A stretch of 64,000 nt of DNA from DATBLE01 sp046732255 (GTDB lineage: Bacteria; Actinomycetota; Thermoleophilia; Gaiellales; Gaiellaceae), in the NCBI GenBank assembly GCA_046732255.1, contig JBKPMR010000003.1:8701-72700 (forward strand), in the 5' to 3' direction. Shown here in pieces: positions 39,893 through 49,900 of this stretch (position 1 is its first letter; each line of letters opens with the position of its first letter). The notes under the pieces are model-generated. The model ran no database searches. It had not been told where the DNA came from and worked only from the letters and a program-made list of their open reading frames with translations. A program made the translations under genes and the position numbers.

Positions 39893-42800
39893 CTAGACGC
39901 TGGCGGTCTCGGCCCGAGCCGGTGCCAGGGCGTCGCAGCGCCCGAGCCACGGCCTCGCTTCGAGGCGCTCGAAGATCTCGCGCGCCTCGTCGAGCAGCGG
40001 CTGGGCCTCGTGCGAGCGGCCCTCTCCGGTGAGCCACTCCGCATGCTCGAGCTCCGCAGCCGCGAGGAAGAACGTCAGGCCGTGCTCGCGAAAGACCGCC
40101 TCCGCCGTCTTGAAGCCCTGTTCGACCCCTTCATGCTGGTTCCGTGCTGCGGCGAGCCGGGCACGGTACCGGGCCGCCTGCGCGACCAGCGATGGTGGTC
40201 GCCTCCCGGTGGGAATCTCGTCGATCTTCGCGAGCAGGTCCTCGACCCGGTCGAGCCGGCCGAGCGCGAGGGCAGACTCGAGCCCTTCGGACAATGCGAT
40301 CTTGGCGTCGGCGGAGACGCCGCCCCCGAAGAACTGGAACGACTCGAGCCCTACATCAGTCGCGGCGAGCGCCTCTTCGAACCGTCCTTCGCTCCGAAGG
40401 GTGAGTGCGCTCATGGACGCGTAGCCCCAGCGGTCCTGCACATCGGCCGAACCCTCGAGCTCCGAGAGCAGCCCGAGGATCCGGCGGGCCTCGGCGGGAT
40501 CGCCTCGCTCGACGGCGATCTCGATCAGCGTGTTGGCGACGGAGACCGCGGTCATGATCCTGTCCTCTGGCATCTCCCGAGCCAGCGCGAGCGCTTCGTC
40601 CCAGTCGCCGGTTCGCAAGAGGTAGTAGCCGAGCTCCCCGAGCATCCGCCACTCGTTCAGCCGGTAGCCGGCCTTGCGCCCGAGGGCGAGCGCGGGCCGC
40701 ATCGTCTCGATCGCCTCCTCGTACCGGTCACGACGGTCGAGCAGGTCGCCGAGGTTGTTGTACGCGCGCAGCGCGGACTGCGTCAGATCGTGCTCCAGCG
40801 CCAGCTCGAGCGAGTGCTTCATGAGCGCCAGTGCCTGTTCGTAGCGTCCGCGATAGCCGGCGATCAGCCCCTGCGTGTTCAGGGCTTCGGCGAGGACCTT
40901 CGGGAGCCAGAGCGACTCGGCGATCTCGATCGCAGCGTCGATCATGGGGACGGCCAGCTCCGGCTCTCCCTTGAAGAAGTGGAGGCGGCCGAGCTCCGCC
41001 GCCAGGGTCGCGAGGTCCTCGTCCGGCTTGTCGCCCGAGAGCACCTCGTAGGCCTGCTCCATGCGAGCCAGCGCCTCATCGAGATGTCCTGCGCGCCACA
41101 CAGCCTCCCCGACGCGCGCGGTCACGCGCGCCGCCGGGTGTGTCAGGCCCTGCGCCTCGTACAGGGCCAGCGCCGTCTCGTAGTGTTCGAGCGCCTCTTC
41201 CACCCGGCCCGACGCCCACCCGGTCTCGCCCGCCCGCTCGTGCAGTTGCGCCTCGACGAGCGGGTCGTCGCTGAGGTCGGCGGCCCGCTCGAAGTAGTGC
41301 TGCGCCTCGTCGTTCGCGGCGAGGGAAGCGGCGCGCTCGCCCGCCCGGGTCAACATCTCCTGTGCTCTGGCCTTGATCTCCGGGGCGTCGTCGGCGTCGG
41401 GAGCCGCCTGGTACGCGTCGAGGTAATGGGCGGCGACCACCTCGACGATCTCCTGTTCCCCCGCGCCGAATGCCTGCGTGAGATGAGCAGCGGCTGCCAG
41501 ATGACGAGCCTTGCGCTCGGCCTTTGCGAGCGTCTCGTACGCGACCCGCTTGAGCAGGTCCTGCAGGAAGTTGTACTGGCCCCGCTCGGGAGATCGTGGA
41601 TCCGCCTGGACCCCGAGCACCTCCTTGCGAACGAGCGAGACGAGCAAGGGCTCGACCTCGGCCTCGGCCCGGCCCGAGACCGCGGCCAGCCCTGCCTTTG
41701 TGAACGACTTGCCGAGCACGGAGGCGTCCTGAAGAAGGCGCCGTTCCTCCGGCTCCAGGCCGTCCAGCCGCGCGGCGACGAGCGCGTGCAGCGTCTCCGG
41801 AACGTCGAGCGCGCCGATCTCCCCGGTCGGCCGATAGACATCACCCTCGCGGGCGAGGAGGCCGCGATCGAGCAGCATCCGCACCGTCTCGACCGCGTAG
41901 AGCGGAATGCCCTCGGCGCGGTCGAGGATCTGCCTGTGCAGCTCGGCCGGGAGTCCAGGCACGAACCCGTCGAGCAGCGCCTCCATCGCCGCCTCGGAGA
42001 GCGGCTCGAGTGAGAGCGTGGTCGCATTGCGGCTCACGGCGCCGAAGTTCGGCCGGCGCTCGAGCAGCTCCGGCCGCGCCAGCGCGACCACGTACAGCGG
42101 GTGGCTCCGCGACCACTCGAGCAGGTACTCGACGAAGTCGAGCAGTCCGGCGTCGGCCCACTGGAGGTCCTCGAAGACGAGGACCGCCGGCCCTTGCTCG
42201 GCGAGTCGCTCGAAGAAGAGCCGCCAGGCGGAGAAGAGATCCTCACGGTCGGGTGCGGTCCGCTCGGCGAGGCCGAGCAGGTGCGCGAGCCGGGGCTCGA
42301 GCCAGCTCCGTTCCTCGGGGTCGGGCACGTGCTCGGCGATCGAGGACGCGAGCTTGGCGAGCGCGGAATCCGGTGACTCCTCCTCGACGATCCCGGCCCG
42401 CATCCGCACCATCTCCGCCAGCGCCCAGTAGGCGACGCCCTCGCCGTAGGCGAGACACCGGCCGCGGTGCCACCAGAAGTTGTCGGCGAGGCCGTCGACG
42501 TACTTTTCGAACTCCCAGGCGAGACGCGACTTGCCGATCCCGGCGATGCCGACCACGGAGACGAGCTGAGCCTTGCCCTCCTCGGCCGACGTGTGGAAGA
42601 GCTCCTTGACGAGGCGCATCTCGCGGTCACGCCCGACGAACGGCGGCTCCAGGCCGACCGACTTCTGCGCGCCGCCGCGGTTGGCCGTGACCCTGAGCGC
42701 CCGGTGCAGCGCGACCGGCTCTGCCTTCCCCTTCAGCTCGTGCTCGCCCACGGGCTCGTACGCGATCGCCGCCTCCGTCGCCCGTCTCGTCGCCTCGCCG

Positions 42801-43411
42801 ACGAGAACGGTGCCGGGCTCTGCGGCCGACTGGATCCGCGACGCGGTGTTCACCAGATCGCCGGCGACCATCCCCTGCCCCTCGGCCCCGATCGTCACCG
42901 CCGCCTCACCGGTGAGCACGCCCGCACGGGCGCCGAGTCCCGGCGCGAGGTCGGGGACGGCCGCGACGAGGTCGAGTGCGGTCCGCACGGCGCGCTCTGC
43001 GTCGTCCTCGTTCGCCGCCGGAGTCCCCCAGACCGCCATCACCGCATCGCCGATGAACTTCTCCACGGTGCCGCCGTACAGTGAAACGAGCCGCTGGCAG
43101 GTCTCGAAGTAGCGGGAGAGCAGCTCGCGGGTGTCTTCGGCGTCGCGGTCCTCGGAGGCTGACGTGAAGCCGACCAGGTCGGCGAAGAGCACGGAGACGA
43201 GCTTGCGTTCGGACGCAGGAGCCGGCGGAGCGGTCGCGGTCGCATCCGCAGTCGCCGGAGCGGCGGCGACCTGCGCCCCGCACTCGTCGCAGAACCTGGC
43301 TTCGGCCGGCACGGGATGCCCGTTCGGGCAGGCGCGGGCGAGCGTCGAGCCGCAGTTCAGGCAGAACCGGGCCTCGGGCCGGTTCTGCGTCCCGCAGGAC
43401 GGGCAGGTCAC
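39893..43411 (-). CDS. zinc-ribbon / class III cyclase / AAA ATPase / TPR protein, paralog A
   Basis: A 1172-residue signalling protein. N-terminal zinc ribbons (CPSCG, FCLNCG, then CPNGH and FCDECG, in which one Cys is replaced by a CPNGH arrangement) precede a class III nucleotide cyclase domain (about 70-245): metal-binding Asp78 in LFADLVGF and Asp122 in EKFIGD, base-contact Lys118, Asn188 and Arg192 in VNTASR. An AAA ATPase (Walker A GIAGIGKS, 288-295; Walker B FEDLQWAD) follows, then about 500 residues of TPR repeats. The Asp of the usual substrate-selecting pair is Gln179. GTG 43411 overlaps paralog B's stop (GTGA). Likely makes cyclic nucleotide under ATPase/TPR control; the input is unknown. 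No membrane segment. Confidence 0.85.
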   Translation of the reverse strand: MTCPSCGTQNRPEARFCLNCGSTLARACPNGHPVPAEARFCDECGAQVAAAPATADATATAPPAPASERKLVSVLFADLVGFTSASEDRDAEDTRELLSRYFETCQRLVSLYGGTVEKFIGDAVMAVWGTPAANEDDAERAVRTALDLVAAVPDLAPGLGARAGVLTGEAAVTIGAEGQGMVAGDLVNTASRIQSAAEPGTVLVGEATRRATEAAIAYEPVGEHELKGKAEPVALHRALRVTANRGGAQKSVGLEPPFVGRDREMRLVKELFHTSAEEGKAQLVSVVGIAGIGKSRLAWEFEKYVDGLADNFWWHRGRCLAYGEGVAYWALAEMVRMRAGIVEEESPDSALAKLASSIAEHVPDPEERSWLEPRLAHLLGLAERTAPDREDLFSAWRLFFERLAEQGPAVLVFEDLQWADAGLLDFVEYLLEWSRSHPLYVVALARPELLERRPNFGAVSRNATTLSLEPLSEAAMEALLDGFVPGLPAELHRQILDRAEGIPLYAVETVRMLLDRGLLAREGDVYRPTGEIGALDVPETLHALVAARLDGLEPEERRLLQDASVLGKSFTKAGLAAVSGRAEAEVEPLLVSLVRKEVLGVQADPRSPERGQYNFLQDLLKRVAYETLAKAERKARHLAAAAHLTQAFGAGEQEIVEVVAAHYLDAYQAAPDADDAPEIKARAQEMLTRAGERAASLAANDEAQHYFERAADLSDDPLVEAQLHERAGETGWASGRVEEALEHYETALALYEAQGLTHPAARVTARVGEAVWRAGHLDEALARMEQAYEVLSGDKPDEDLATLAAELGRLHFFKGEPELAVPMIDAAIEIAESLWLPKVLAEALNTQGLIAGYRGRYEQALALMKHSLELALEHDLTQSALRAYNNLGDLLDRRDRYEEAIETMRPALALGRKAGYRLNEWRMLGELGYYLLRTGDWDEALALAREMPEDRIMTAVSVANTLIEIAVERGDPAEARRILGLLSELEGSADVQDRWGYASMSALTLRSEGRFEEALAATDVGLESFQFFGGGVSADAKIALSEGLESALALGRLDRVEDLLAKIDEIPTGRRPPSLVAQAARYRARLAAARNQHEGVEQGFKTAEAVFREHGLTFFLAAAELEHAEWLTGEGRSHEAQPLLDEAREIFERLEARPWLGRCDALAPARAETASV

Positions 43412-46400
43412 GCGCGCACCGCGATCGGACTTTCGTGGTGGCCGGCCCGCTCGGCCCACGGCGCCGCCCCGAGGCGCTCGAAGATCTCGCGCGCCTCCAC
43501 GAGCAGCGGCTCCGCATCGGCGGATCGCCCGTGCTCGCGGAGACGCTCGCCGCGCTCGAGCAGGGTCACAGCAAGCCAGAAGGGGAGCTCGAGCTCGCGA
43601 AGGCGGGTTTCCGCGGCTGCGTAGCCGGCGAAGGCAACATCCGGGGCGTCGGACAACAGTCCCCGGAAACGATGTGCTTGGGCGTCGAGAAACGGCGGGC
43701 GCAGCCCCGGCGGGAGGTCCTCGATCGTAGACAGCAGCTCCTCTGCCTTCCCGCGATCGTCGATCGCGAGCGCAGCTTCGATCGCGTGGACGAGACCGTG
43801 CTTCACCGCCTGATTGGCGATGCCCATCGTCGGCGCAAGCGCGATCGCCCGCTGCGCCGCTGCAAGCGCATCGACGAGACGGCCGTCCGCTCGGGCGAGC
43901 GCCGCCTCCGCGGTCGCGTAGCAGGATTGGTCCTGGACGTCGCTCGACTCGGCCAGGCGGGCGTAGATGGAGAAGATCCGGCGCGCCTCCTCGACGTTCC
44001 CGCGGTGAAGGTGGAGCTCGAGGACCGAGGTCATCGGGCTGAGCAGCGTGCCGCCGGTCGGGAGCTTCTCCTCCGGGATCTCGGCGAGCGCTGCGAGCGA
44101 CCCGTCCCAATCGCCCCGCATGAAGAGGGCATAGGTCATCTCGCTGAGCGCGAACCACTCGTTCGGCCGATTGCCGTCCTTGCGGCCGAGCTCGAGCGCC
44201 TGCCGCAGGTACCCGAGCGCCTCCTCGTAGCGGTCGTACTGGAAGCAGAGGTCGGAGAGGTTGCCGCAGGCGTTAGCTGCCCGTTCGGTGAGCCCATGGG
44301 CGAGCGCATGCTCGAGGGCGAGCTTGAGCAAACCTCGGGCTTCCTCGGGACGTCCGTGCGTGGCGCTGAGCATCGACTTCGTCGACCACGCATAGGTCAG
44401 CACCTCGGCAAGCGAGAGCGACTCGCCGAGGTCGAGCGCGAGCTCCGTTCGCTCTCGGGAGCGCTCGAGGTCGCCGGCGAACCAGTGCGAGTGCGCCAGC
44501 CGGGCGACGAGGAAGGCCAGCTCCTCGTCCGGCTCGTCCGTCGAGATCACTGAGTACGCCCGCTCCATGCGTTCGATCGCCTCGTGCAGCTGACCCATGT
44601 ACCACTGCGCGTGCCCGAGCCTCGCGGACACGCACGCCGATGCATGAGTGTCGCCCTGGCTGTCGTACAGCGCGATCGAAGCCTCGAACAGGCGCGCCGC
44701 TGCCTCCATGGCCCCAGCCTTGAACGCCATTTGGCCCGCTCGGTCCACGAGCGCCGCCTGAAGCTGCGGGTCGTCCGTCAACCCGGCGCTCTGCTCGAAG
44801 TAGCGCTGCGCCTCTTCAGAGGCGCCGAGCGACGCGGCGCGCTCGGCGGCCCTCGTCAGGGCTCGGCGGGCCTGCTCCTTGATCTCCGCGGCATCGGATG
44901 CTGTCGGCGCCGCCTCGTAGGCGTCGAGGTAGTGAGACGCAACGACCTCGACGACCTCGTGCTCGCCCCAGCCCTGCTCCAGGTGAGCGGCCGCGGCGAG
45001 GTGTCGCACCTTCCGGTCGTGCTTGGACAGCGTCTCGTACGAAACGCGGCGCAGCAGATCTTGGAGGAAGCCGTACTGGCCGTGCTCGGGCGAGCGCGGG
45101 TCCGCCTGGACGCCGAGCAGTTCTTTCCGCGTCAGTGATGCGAGGATCGGGTCGAGCTCTTGCTCGGAGAGCCCGCTGACGGCGCCGAGCGACTGCTTCG
45201 TAAAAGTCTTCCCGAGCACGGCGCCGTCCTGCAGCACCCGCCGTTCTTCAGTGGTGAGCCCGTCCAGGCGCGCAGCGATCAGCGCGTGGAGGGTCTCCGG
45301 AACCTCGAGCGACTCGATCGTGCCGGTCGGCCGGTACGACGATTCCTCCTGGACGAGCGCGCCCCGATCGAGCAGCATCCGCACCGTCTCGACGGCGTAG
45401 AGCGGGATGCCTTCGGCCCGCTCGAGGATCTGGCTGCGGAGCGTGTCCTGGAGGCCGGGGACGAGGCCGCCGAGTATCTCCTCCATGGCCGGCTCCGGCA
45501 GCGGCTCCAGGTAGAGGGAGGTGAAGTTCCGGCTCGCACTGCCCCAGGTCGGCCGCCGTTCCTGGAGCTCGGGGCGGGCCAAGGTCATGACGAACAGCGG
45601 CGAACTCCGCGACCACTCGAGCAGATACTCGATGAAGTCCAGCAGCGCTGCGTCCGCCCACTGCATGTCCTCGAAGACCATCACCGTCGGGTAGACATCG
45701 GCGAGTCGCTCGAAAAACAGACGCCAGGCCGCGAACAGGTCCTCACGCTCGAAGCGCGTGCTCTCCTCCAGCGCGAGCAGGTGCCGGAGACGCGGCTCGA
45801 CGAAGCGCCGCTCCTCCTCGTCGGAGAGGTGCTCGCGGACGACCTCCGCGAGCTTGGCGAGCGCCGAGGCCTGCTCCTCGTCCTCGGCGATCCGCGCCCG
45901 CATCCGGACCATGTCCGCCAGCGCCCAGTAGGTCACCCCCTCGCCGTAGGAGAGGCAGCGGCCGCGGTGCCAGTAGGTGATCTGCGGCAGGCCGTCGAAG
46001 TATTTGTAGAACTCCCACCCCAGCCGCGACTTGCCGATCCCGGCAATACCCGTGATCGAGATCAGGTGGGGCTTGCAATCGTCGGCGGAGGCGTGGAAGA
46101 GGTCCTTGATCCGCCGGAGCTCCCGGTCCCGGCCGACGAACGGGGCTTCGAGCCCAGTGGACTTGAGCGAGCCGCGCGCGCCGGACACGACCCGGAGCGC
46201 TTGCCAGAGCGGGACCAGGCCGACCTTGCCTCTCAGCTCGTGCGAGCCCGCGTCGGCATAGACGATCGTCTGGTCGGTCGCGCGGCGAGTCGCTTCGCCC
46301 ACGACCACGGCTCCAGGTGCTGCGATGCTCTGGATCCGTGACGCACTGTTCACGAGATCGCCGGCGACCATGCCCTCTCCCTCGGCGCCGATCGTCACCG

Positions 46401-46920
46401 CCGCCTCGCCCGTGAGGACGCCGGCGCGGGCACGCAGGTCGGGCGCTCCGACCTCGTCGCCCAGGGCGGTCACGGCCGCAACCAGGTCGAGCGCCGCCCG
46501 CACCGCGCGCTCGGCGTCGTCCTCGGTCGCGGTCGGTGTCCCCCACACCGCCATCACCGCGTCGCCGATGAATTTTTCCACGGTGCCCCCGTACAGTTCG
46601 ATCAGCCGGCGGCAGGTGTCGAAGTAGCGCGAGAGGAGCTCGCGCGTTTCTTCGGCGTCGCGACTTTCCGAAGCAGCGGTGAAGCCGACCAGATCGGCGA
46701 AGAGGACCGAGACGAGCCGACGCTCAGCCGAGGGCGCGCCCCGTTCCCCGGCCGGCTCGGCGGTCCCTTCGCGCAGCGGCGCCCCGCACTCGCCGCAGAA
46801 CTTCTGCCCGGGCGGATTCGGCGTACCGCAGGAGGCACAGTGCTCGGTGAGTGCCGTCCCGCACTCGCCGCAGAACTTCTGCCCTGCCGGATTCTCGAAG
46901 CCGCAGGCGGAGCAGGTCAT
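43408..46920 (-). CDS. zinc-ribbon / class III cyclase / AAA ATPase / TPR protein, paralog B
   Basis: A 1170-residue paralog of its neighbours with the same plan: two four-Cys zinc ribbons (CSACG, FCGECG, CASCG, FCGECG in the first 46 residues), a cyclase domain with metal Asp76 (LFADLVGF) and Asp120 (EKFIGD), the AAA ATPase (GIAGIGKSRLGW and FEDMQWAD) and TPR repeats to the end. The position normally held by Asp in the substrate-selecting pair is Glu here (EGEGMVAGD) while A and C have Gln. Its ATG overlaps the stop of paralog C (ATGA), and its stop overlaps the GTG of A, so the three are translationally coupled. Longer C-terminal divergence than in the cyclase part suggests each TPR block binds a different partner. 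Confidence 0.85.
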   Translation of the reverse strand: MTCSACGFENPAGQKFCGECGTALTEHCASCGTPNPPGQKFCGECGAPLREGTAEPAGERGAPSAERRLVSVLFADLVGFTAASESRDAEETRELLSRYFDTCRRLIELYGGTVEKFIGDAVMAVWGTPTATEDDAERAVRAALDLVAAVTALGDEVGAPDLRARAGVLTGEAAVTIGAEGEGMVAGDLVNSASRIQSIAAPGAVVVGEATRRATDQTIVYADAGSHELRGKVGLVPLWQALRVVSGARGSLKSTGLEAPFVGRDRELRRIKDLFHASADDCKPHLISITGIAGIGKSRLGWEFYKYFDGLPQITYWHRGRCLSYGEGVTYWALADMVRMRARIAEDEEQASALAKLAEVVREHLSDEEERRFVEPRLRHLLALEESTRFEREDLFAAWRLFFERLADVYPTVMVFEDMQWADAALLDFIEYLLEWSRSSPLFVMTLARPELQERRPTWGSASRNFTSLYLEPLPEPAMEEILGGLVPGLQDTLRSQILERAEGIPLYAVETVRMLLDRGALVQEESSYRPTGTIESLEVPETLHALIAARLDGLTTEERRVLQDGAVLGKTFTKQSLGAVSGLSEQELDPILASLTRKELLGVQADPRSPEHGQYGFLQDLLRRVSYETLSKHDRKVRHLAAAAHLEQGWGEHEVVEVVASHYLDAYEAAPTASDAAEIKEQARRALTRAAERAASLGASEEAQRYFEQSAGLTDDPQLQAALVDRAGQMAFKAGAMEAAARLFEASIALYDSQGDTHASACVSARLGHAQWYMGQLHEAIERMERAYSVISTDEPDEELAFLVARLAHSHWFAGDLERSRERTELALDLGESLSLAEVLTYAWSTKSMLSATHGRPEEARGLLKLALEHALAHGLTERAANACGNLSDLCFQYDRYEEALGYLRQALELGRKDGNRPNEWFALSEMTYALFMRGDWDGSLAALAEIPEEKLPTGGTLLSPMTSVLELHLHRGNVEEARRIFSIYARLAESSDVQDQSCYATAEAALARADGRLVDALAAAQRAIALAPTMGIANQAVKHGLVHAIEAALAIDDRGKAEELLSTIEDLPPGLRPPFLDAQAHRFRGLLSDAPDVAFAGYAAAETRLRELELPFWLAVTLLERGERLREHGRSADAEPLLVEAREIFERLGAAPWAERAGHHESPIAVRA

Positions 46921-49900
46921 GCGGTTACCTCGGCCGCGACCGACGCACGGGCCTGCTCGATCCAGGGCGTCGCCCCTAGCTGTTCGAAGATCTCTCCCGC
47001 CTCCGATCGGAGACGTGCTGCCTCTCGGCCGCCGCCGACCGCTTCCGCCTGCTCGAGGAGGGTGACCCCGAGCCAGAACGGGATGCTGAGCGCGCGGAAG
47101 CGAGCCGCCGCGGCCGCGAGCCCCTTCCCGTCGCCCCCCTGGCGTGCGCGAAGGCGGAGCACCTGGGCGTCCAGATAGGGCGGCCGGATACCCGGCGAGA
47201 GGCCGTCGACGAAGGCGAACAGTTTCTCGGCCCGACCGGTCTCCCCGAGTGCGAGGGCCGCCTCGAGCGCGTCGACGACGCCGTGCTTCACGCCCTGGAA
47301 GCCCGGCCCCATGGTCTCGACGGTCGTGAGCGTCTCGGCCCCGGCCTCGAGCGCCTCCTCCAACCGTCCCTCGGCGCGACGGAGGGCCGCAGTGCATCCC
47401 AGGTAGCAACCTCGATCCTGGAGGTCCGAGGAATCCGCGAGCCGGGCGAAGAGCGCGAGTAGCCGCCGCGCCTCGTCCAGCTGGCCCCGGCCGCAGTACA
47501 CCTCCACTCCGGCCTGGAGGAGGCTGAGGACGACGCCTCCCGAATCGAGCTGCTCGTCGGTGAACTCGTCTCGGATCGCCAGCACCTCGTCCCAGCGGCC
47601 CAGCATCAGGAGCGGGTAGCAGCGCTCGGAGAGCGTCGCCCATTCGAAGCGCCGGTGGCCCATCTTCCGATCGAAGCTCAGCGCCTCGTCCAGGTAGCCG
47701 AGCGCCTCGACGTACCGGTCTGACCGGAAGGAGCGGTCGGAGAGGAGGAAGTAGAAGGTGCTGACCTCCTCGGGCAGGTCGTGCTCCTGGGCCTTCTCCA
47801 GCGCGTGTTTGAGGAGTGCGAGCGACTCCTCGTGGTGCCGGCGGCTGAACAGGACGGCGGACTTGGCCCGCAAGGCGATGACGAGTGCCTTTCCCAGGCC
47901 CTGCGCCTCGGCGATGTCGAGCGCGAGCTCCGCGCGCGCGAATGCGCGTTCGAGGTCGCCGTTGAACCAGTAGTAGCGCGACAGGTAGGCGGCGAGCAGC
48001 GCGAGGTCCTCGTCGGGCTCGTCGGTCGAGATGACGTCGAACGCTCGTTCTGCCCGCTCCAGTGCCTCGTCCCGATGTGACGTGAACGAGAGCATGTGGG
48101 CGTAGCGACCGGCGATGCGCGCCGCAGCATGGGTGTCGCCCTCGGCCTCGTAGATCGCGATCGAGCGCTCGAGCAGATCCTGGGTTGCCTGTGGATTCGC
48201 GGCCCGCCCGGCCATTTCCCCGGCCCGGCCGAGCAGCTCCGCCTGGTCGAGCGGCGCGTCGGTCAGGCCCGCGGCCTGCTCGAAGTACCGCTGGGCCTCC
48301 TCGGATGCGCCGAGGGACGCCGCTCGTTCCCCGGCGCGGGTCAGGGCCGACCGCGCCTTCGCTTTGATCGTTGCGGCATCGTCCGCATCGGGATCGGCCT
48401 CGTAGGCGTCGACGTAGTGCGAGGCGATGACTTCGACCACGTCGTGCTCACTCGACGTCTCCTCGAGGTACGCCGCCGCGGCCAGGTGCCGCACCTTTCG
48501 GTCGCGTCTCGCCAGGGTTTCGTAGGCGACTCGGCGCAGCAGGTCCTGGAGGAAGCCGTATTGGCCGTGCTCCGGCGACCTGGGGTCGGCCTGGACGCCG
48601 AAGAGCTCCTTGCGAGTCAGCGCGACCAGGAGGTGATCGAGGTCGGGCTCCGCCAGGCCGGCGACGGCGGCAAGTGCCTGCTTGGTGAACGTCTTGCCGA
48701 GAACGGCCCCGTCTTGGAGCAACCGCCGCTCCTCGGCCGTCAGGCCGTCGAGGCGCGCGGCGATCAGGGCGTGCAGAGTCTCGGGAACCTCGAGCGACTC
48801 GATCGTGCCGGTCGGCCGGTACGACGCCTCCTCCTGGACGAGCGCGCCGCGGTCGAGCAGCATCCGGACCGTCTCGACCGCGTAGAGCGGAATGCCCTCC
48901 GCCCGCTCCAGGATCTGCCTGCGGAGCGCGTCGGGCAGACCGGGGACGAGGCCGCCGAGCAGCTCCTCCATCGCCGCCTCCGAGAGCGGCTCCAGATAGA
49001 TGGAGGTGAGGTTGCGCGTCGCCGCTCCCCAGGTCGGCCGCCGGTCCTGGAGCTCCGGCCGAGCCAGGGTCACGACGAACAGCGGTGAGCTTCGCGACCA
49101 CTCGAGCAGGTACTCGATGAAATCGAGCAGGGAGGCGTCCGCCCACTGCATGTCCTCGAACACCATCACCGTCGGATAGACGTCGGCGAGGCGCTCGAAG
49201 AAGAGCCGCCAGGCGGCGAACAGGTCCTCGCGCTCGAACCGCGTGTTCTCCTCGAGACCGAGCAGATGGCGTAGCCGCGGCTCGACGAAGCGGCGCTCCT
49301 CTTCGTCGGGCAGGTGCTGCTCGACGACCTCGCCGAGCTTGGCGAGCGCCGAACCGGGCTCCTCGTCCTCGGCGATCCGCGCGCGCATGCGAACCATGTC
49401 CGCGAGCGCCCAGTACGTGACGCCCTCGCCGTACGAGAGGCAGCGCCCGCGGTGCCAGTACGTGATCTGCGCGATGCCGTCGAAGTACTTGTAGAACTCC
49501 CACGCCAGCCGCGACTTGCCGATCCCGGCGATCCCTGTGATCGAGATCAGCTGCGGCCTGCGCTCGTCGGCGCACGCGTGGAAGAGGTCCTTGATCCGGC
49601 GCAGCTCCGCGTCCCGGCCCACGAACGGCGCCTCGAGCCCGGTGGACTTGAGCGCTCCCCGGGCGCCCGAGACGACGCGTAGCGCCTGCCACAGCGGGAC
49701 GAGGCCGACCTTTCCTTTCAGCTCGTGCGAGCCGGCGTCGGTGTAGACGATCGTCTGGTCGGTGGTGCGACGGGTCGCCTCGCCGACGAGCACCGTCCCG
49801 GGCTCGGCCAGCGCCTGGATCCGCGACGCCGTGTTGACCAGGTCGCCTGCGACCATGCCCTGCCCCTCGGCCCCGATCGTCACCGCAGCCTCGCCCGTGA

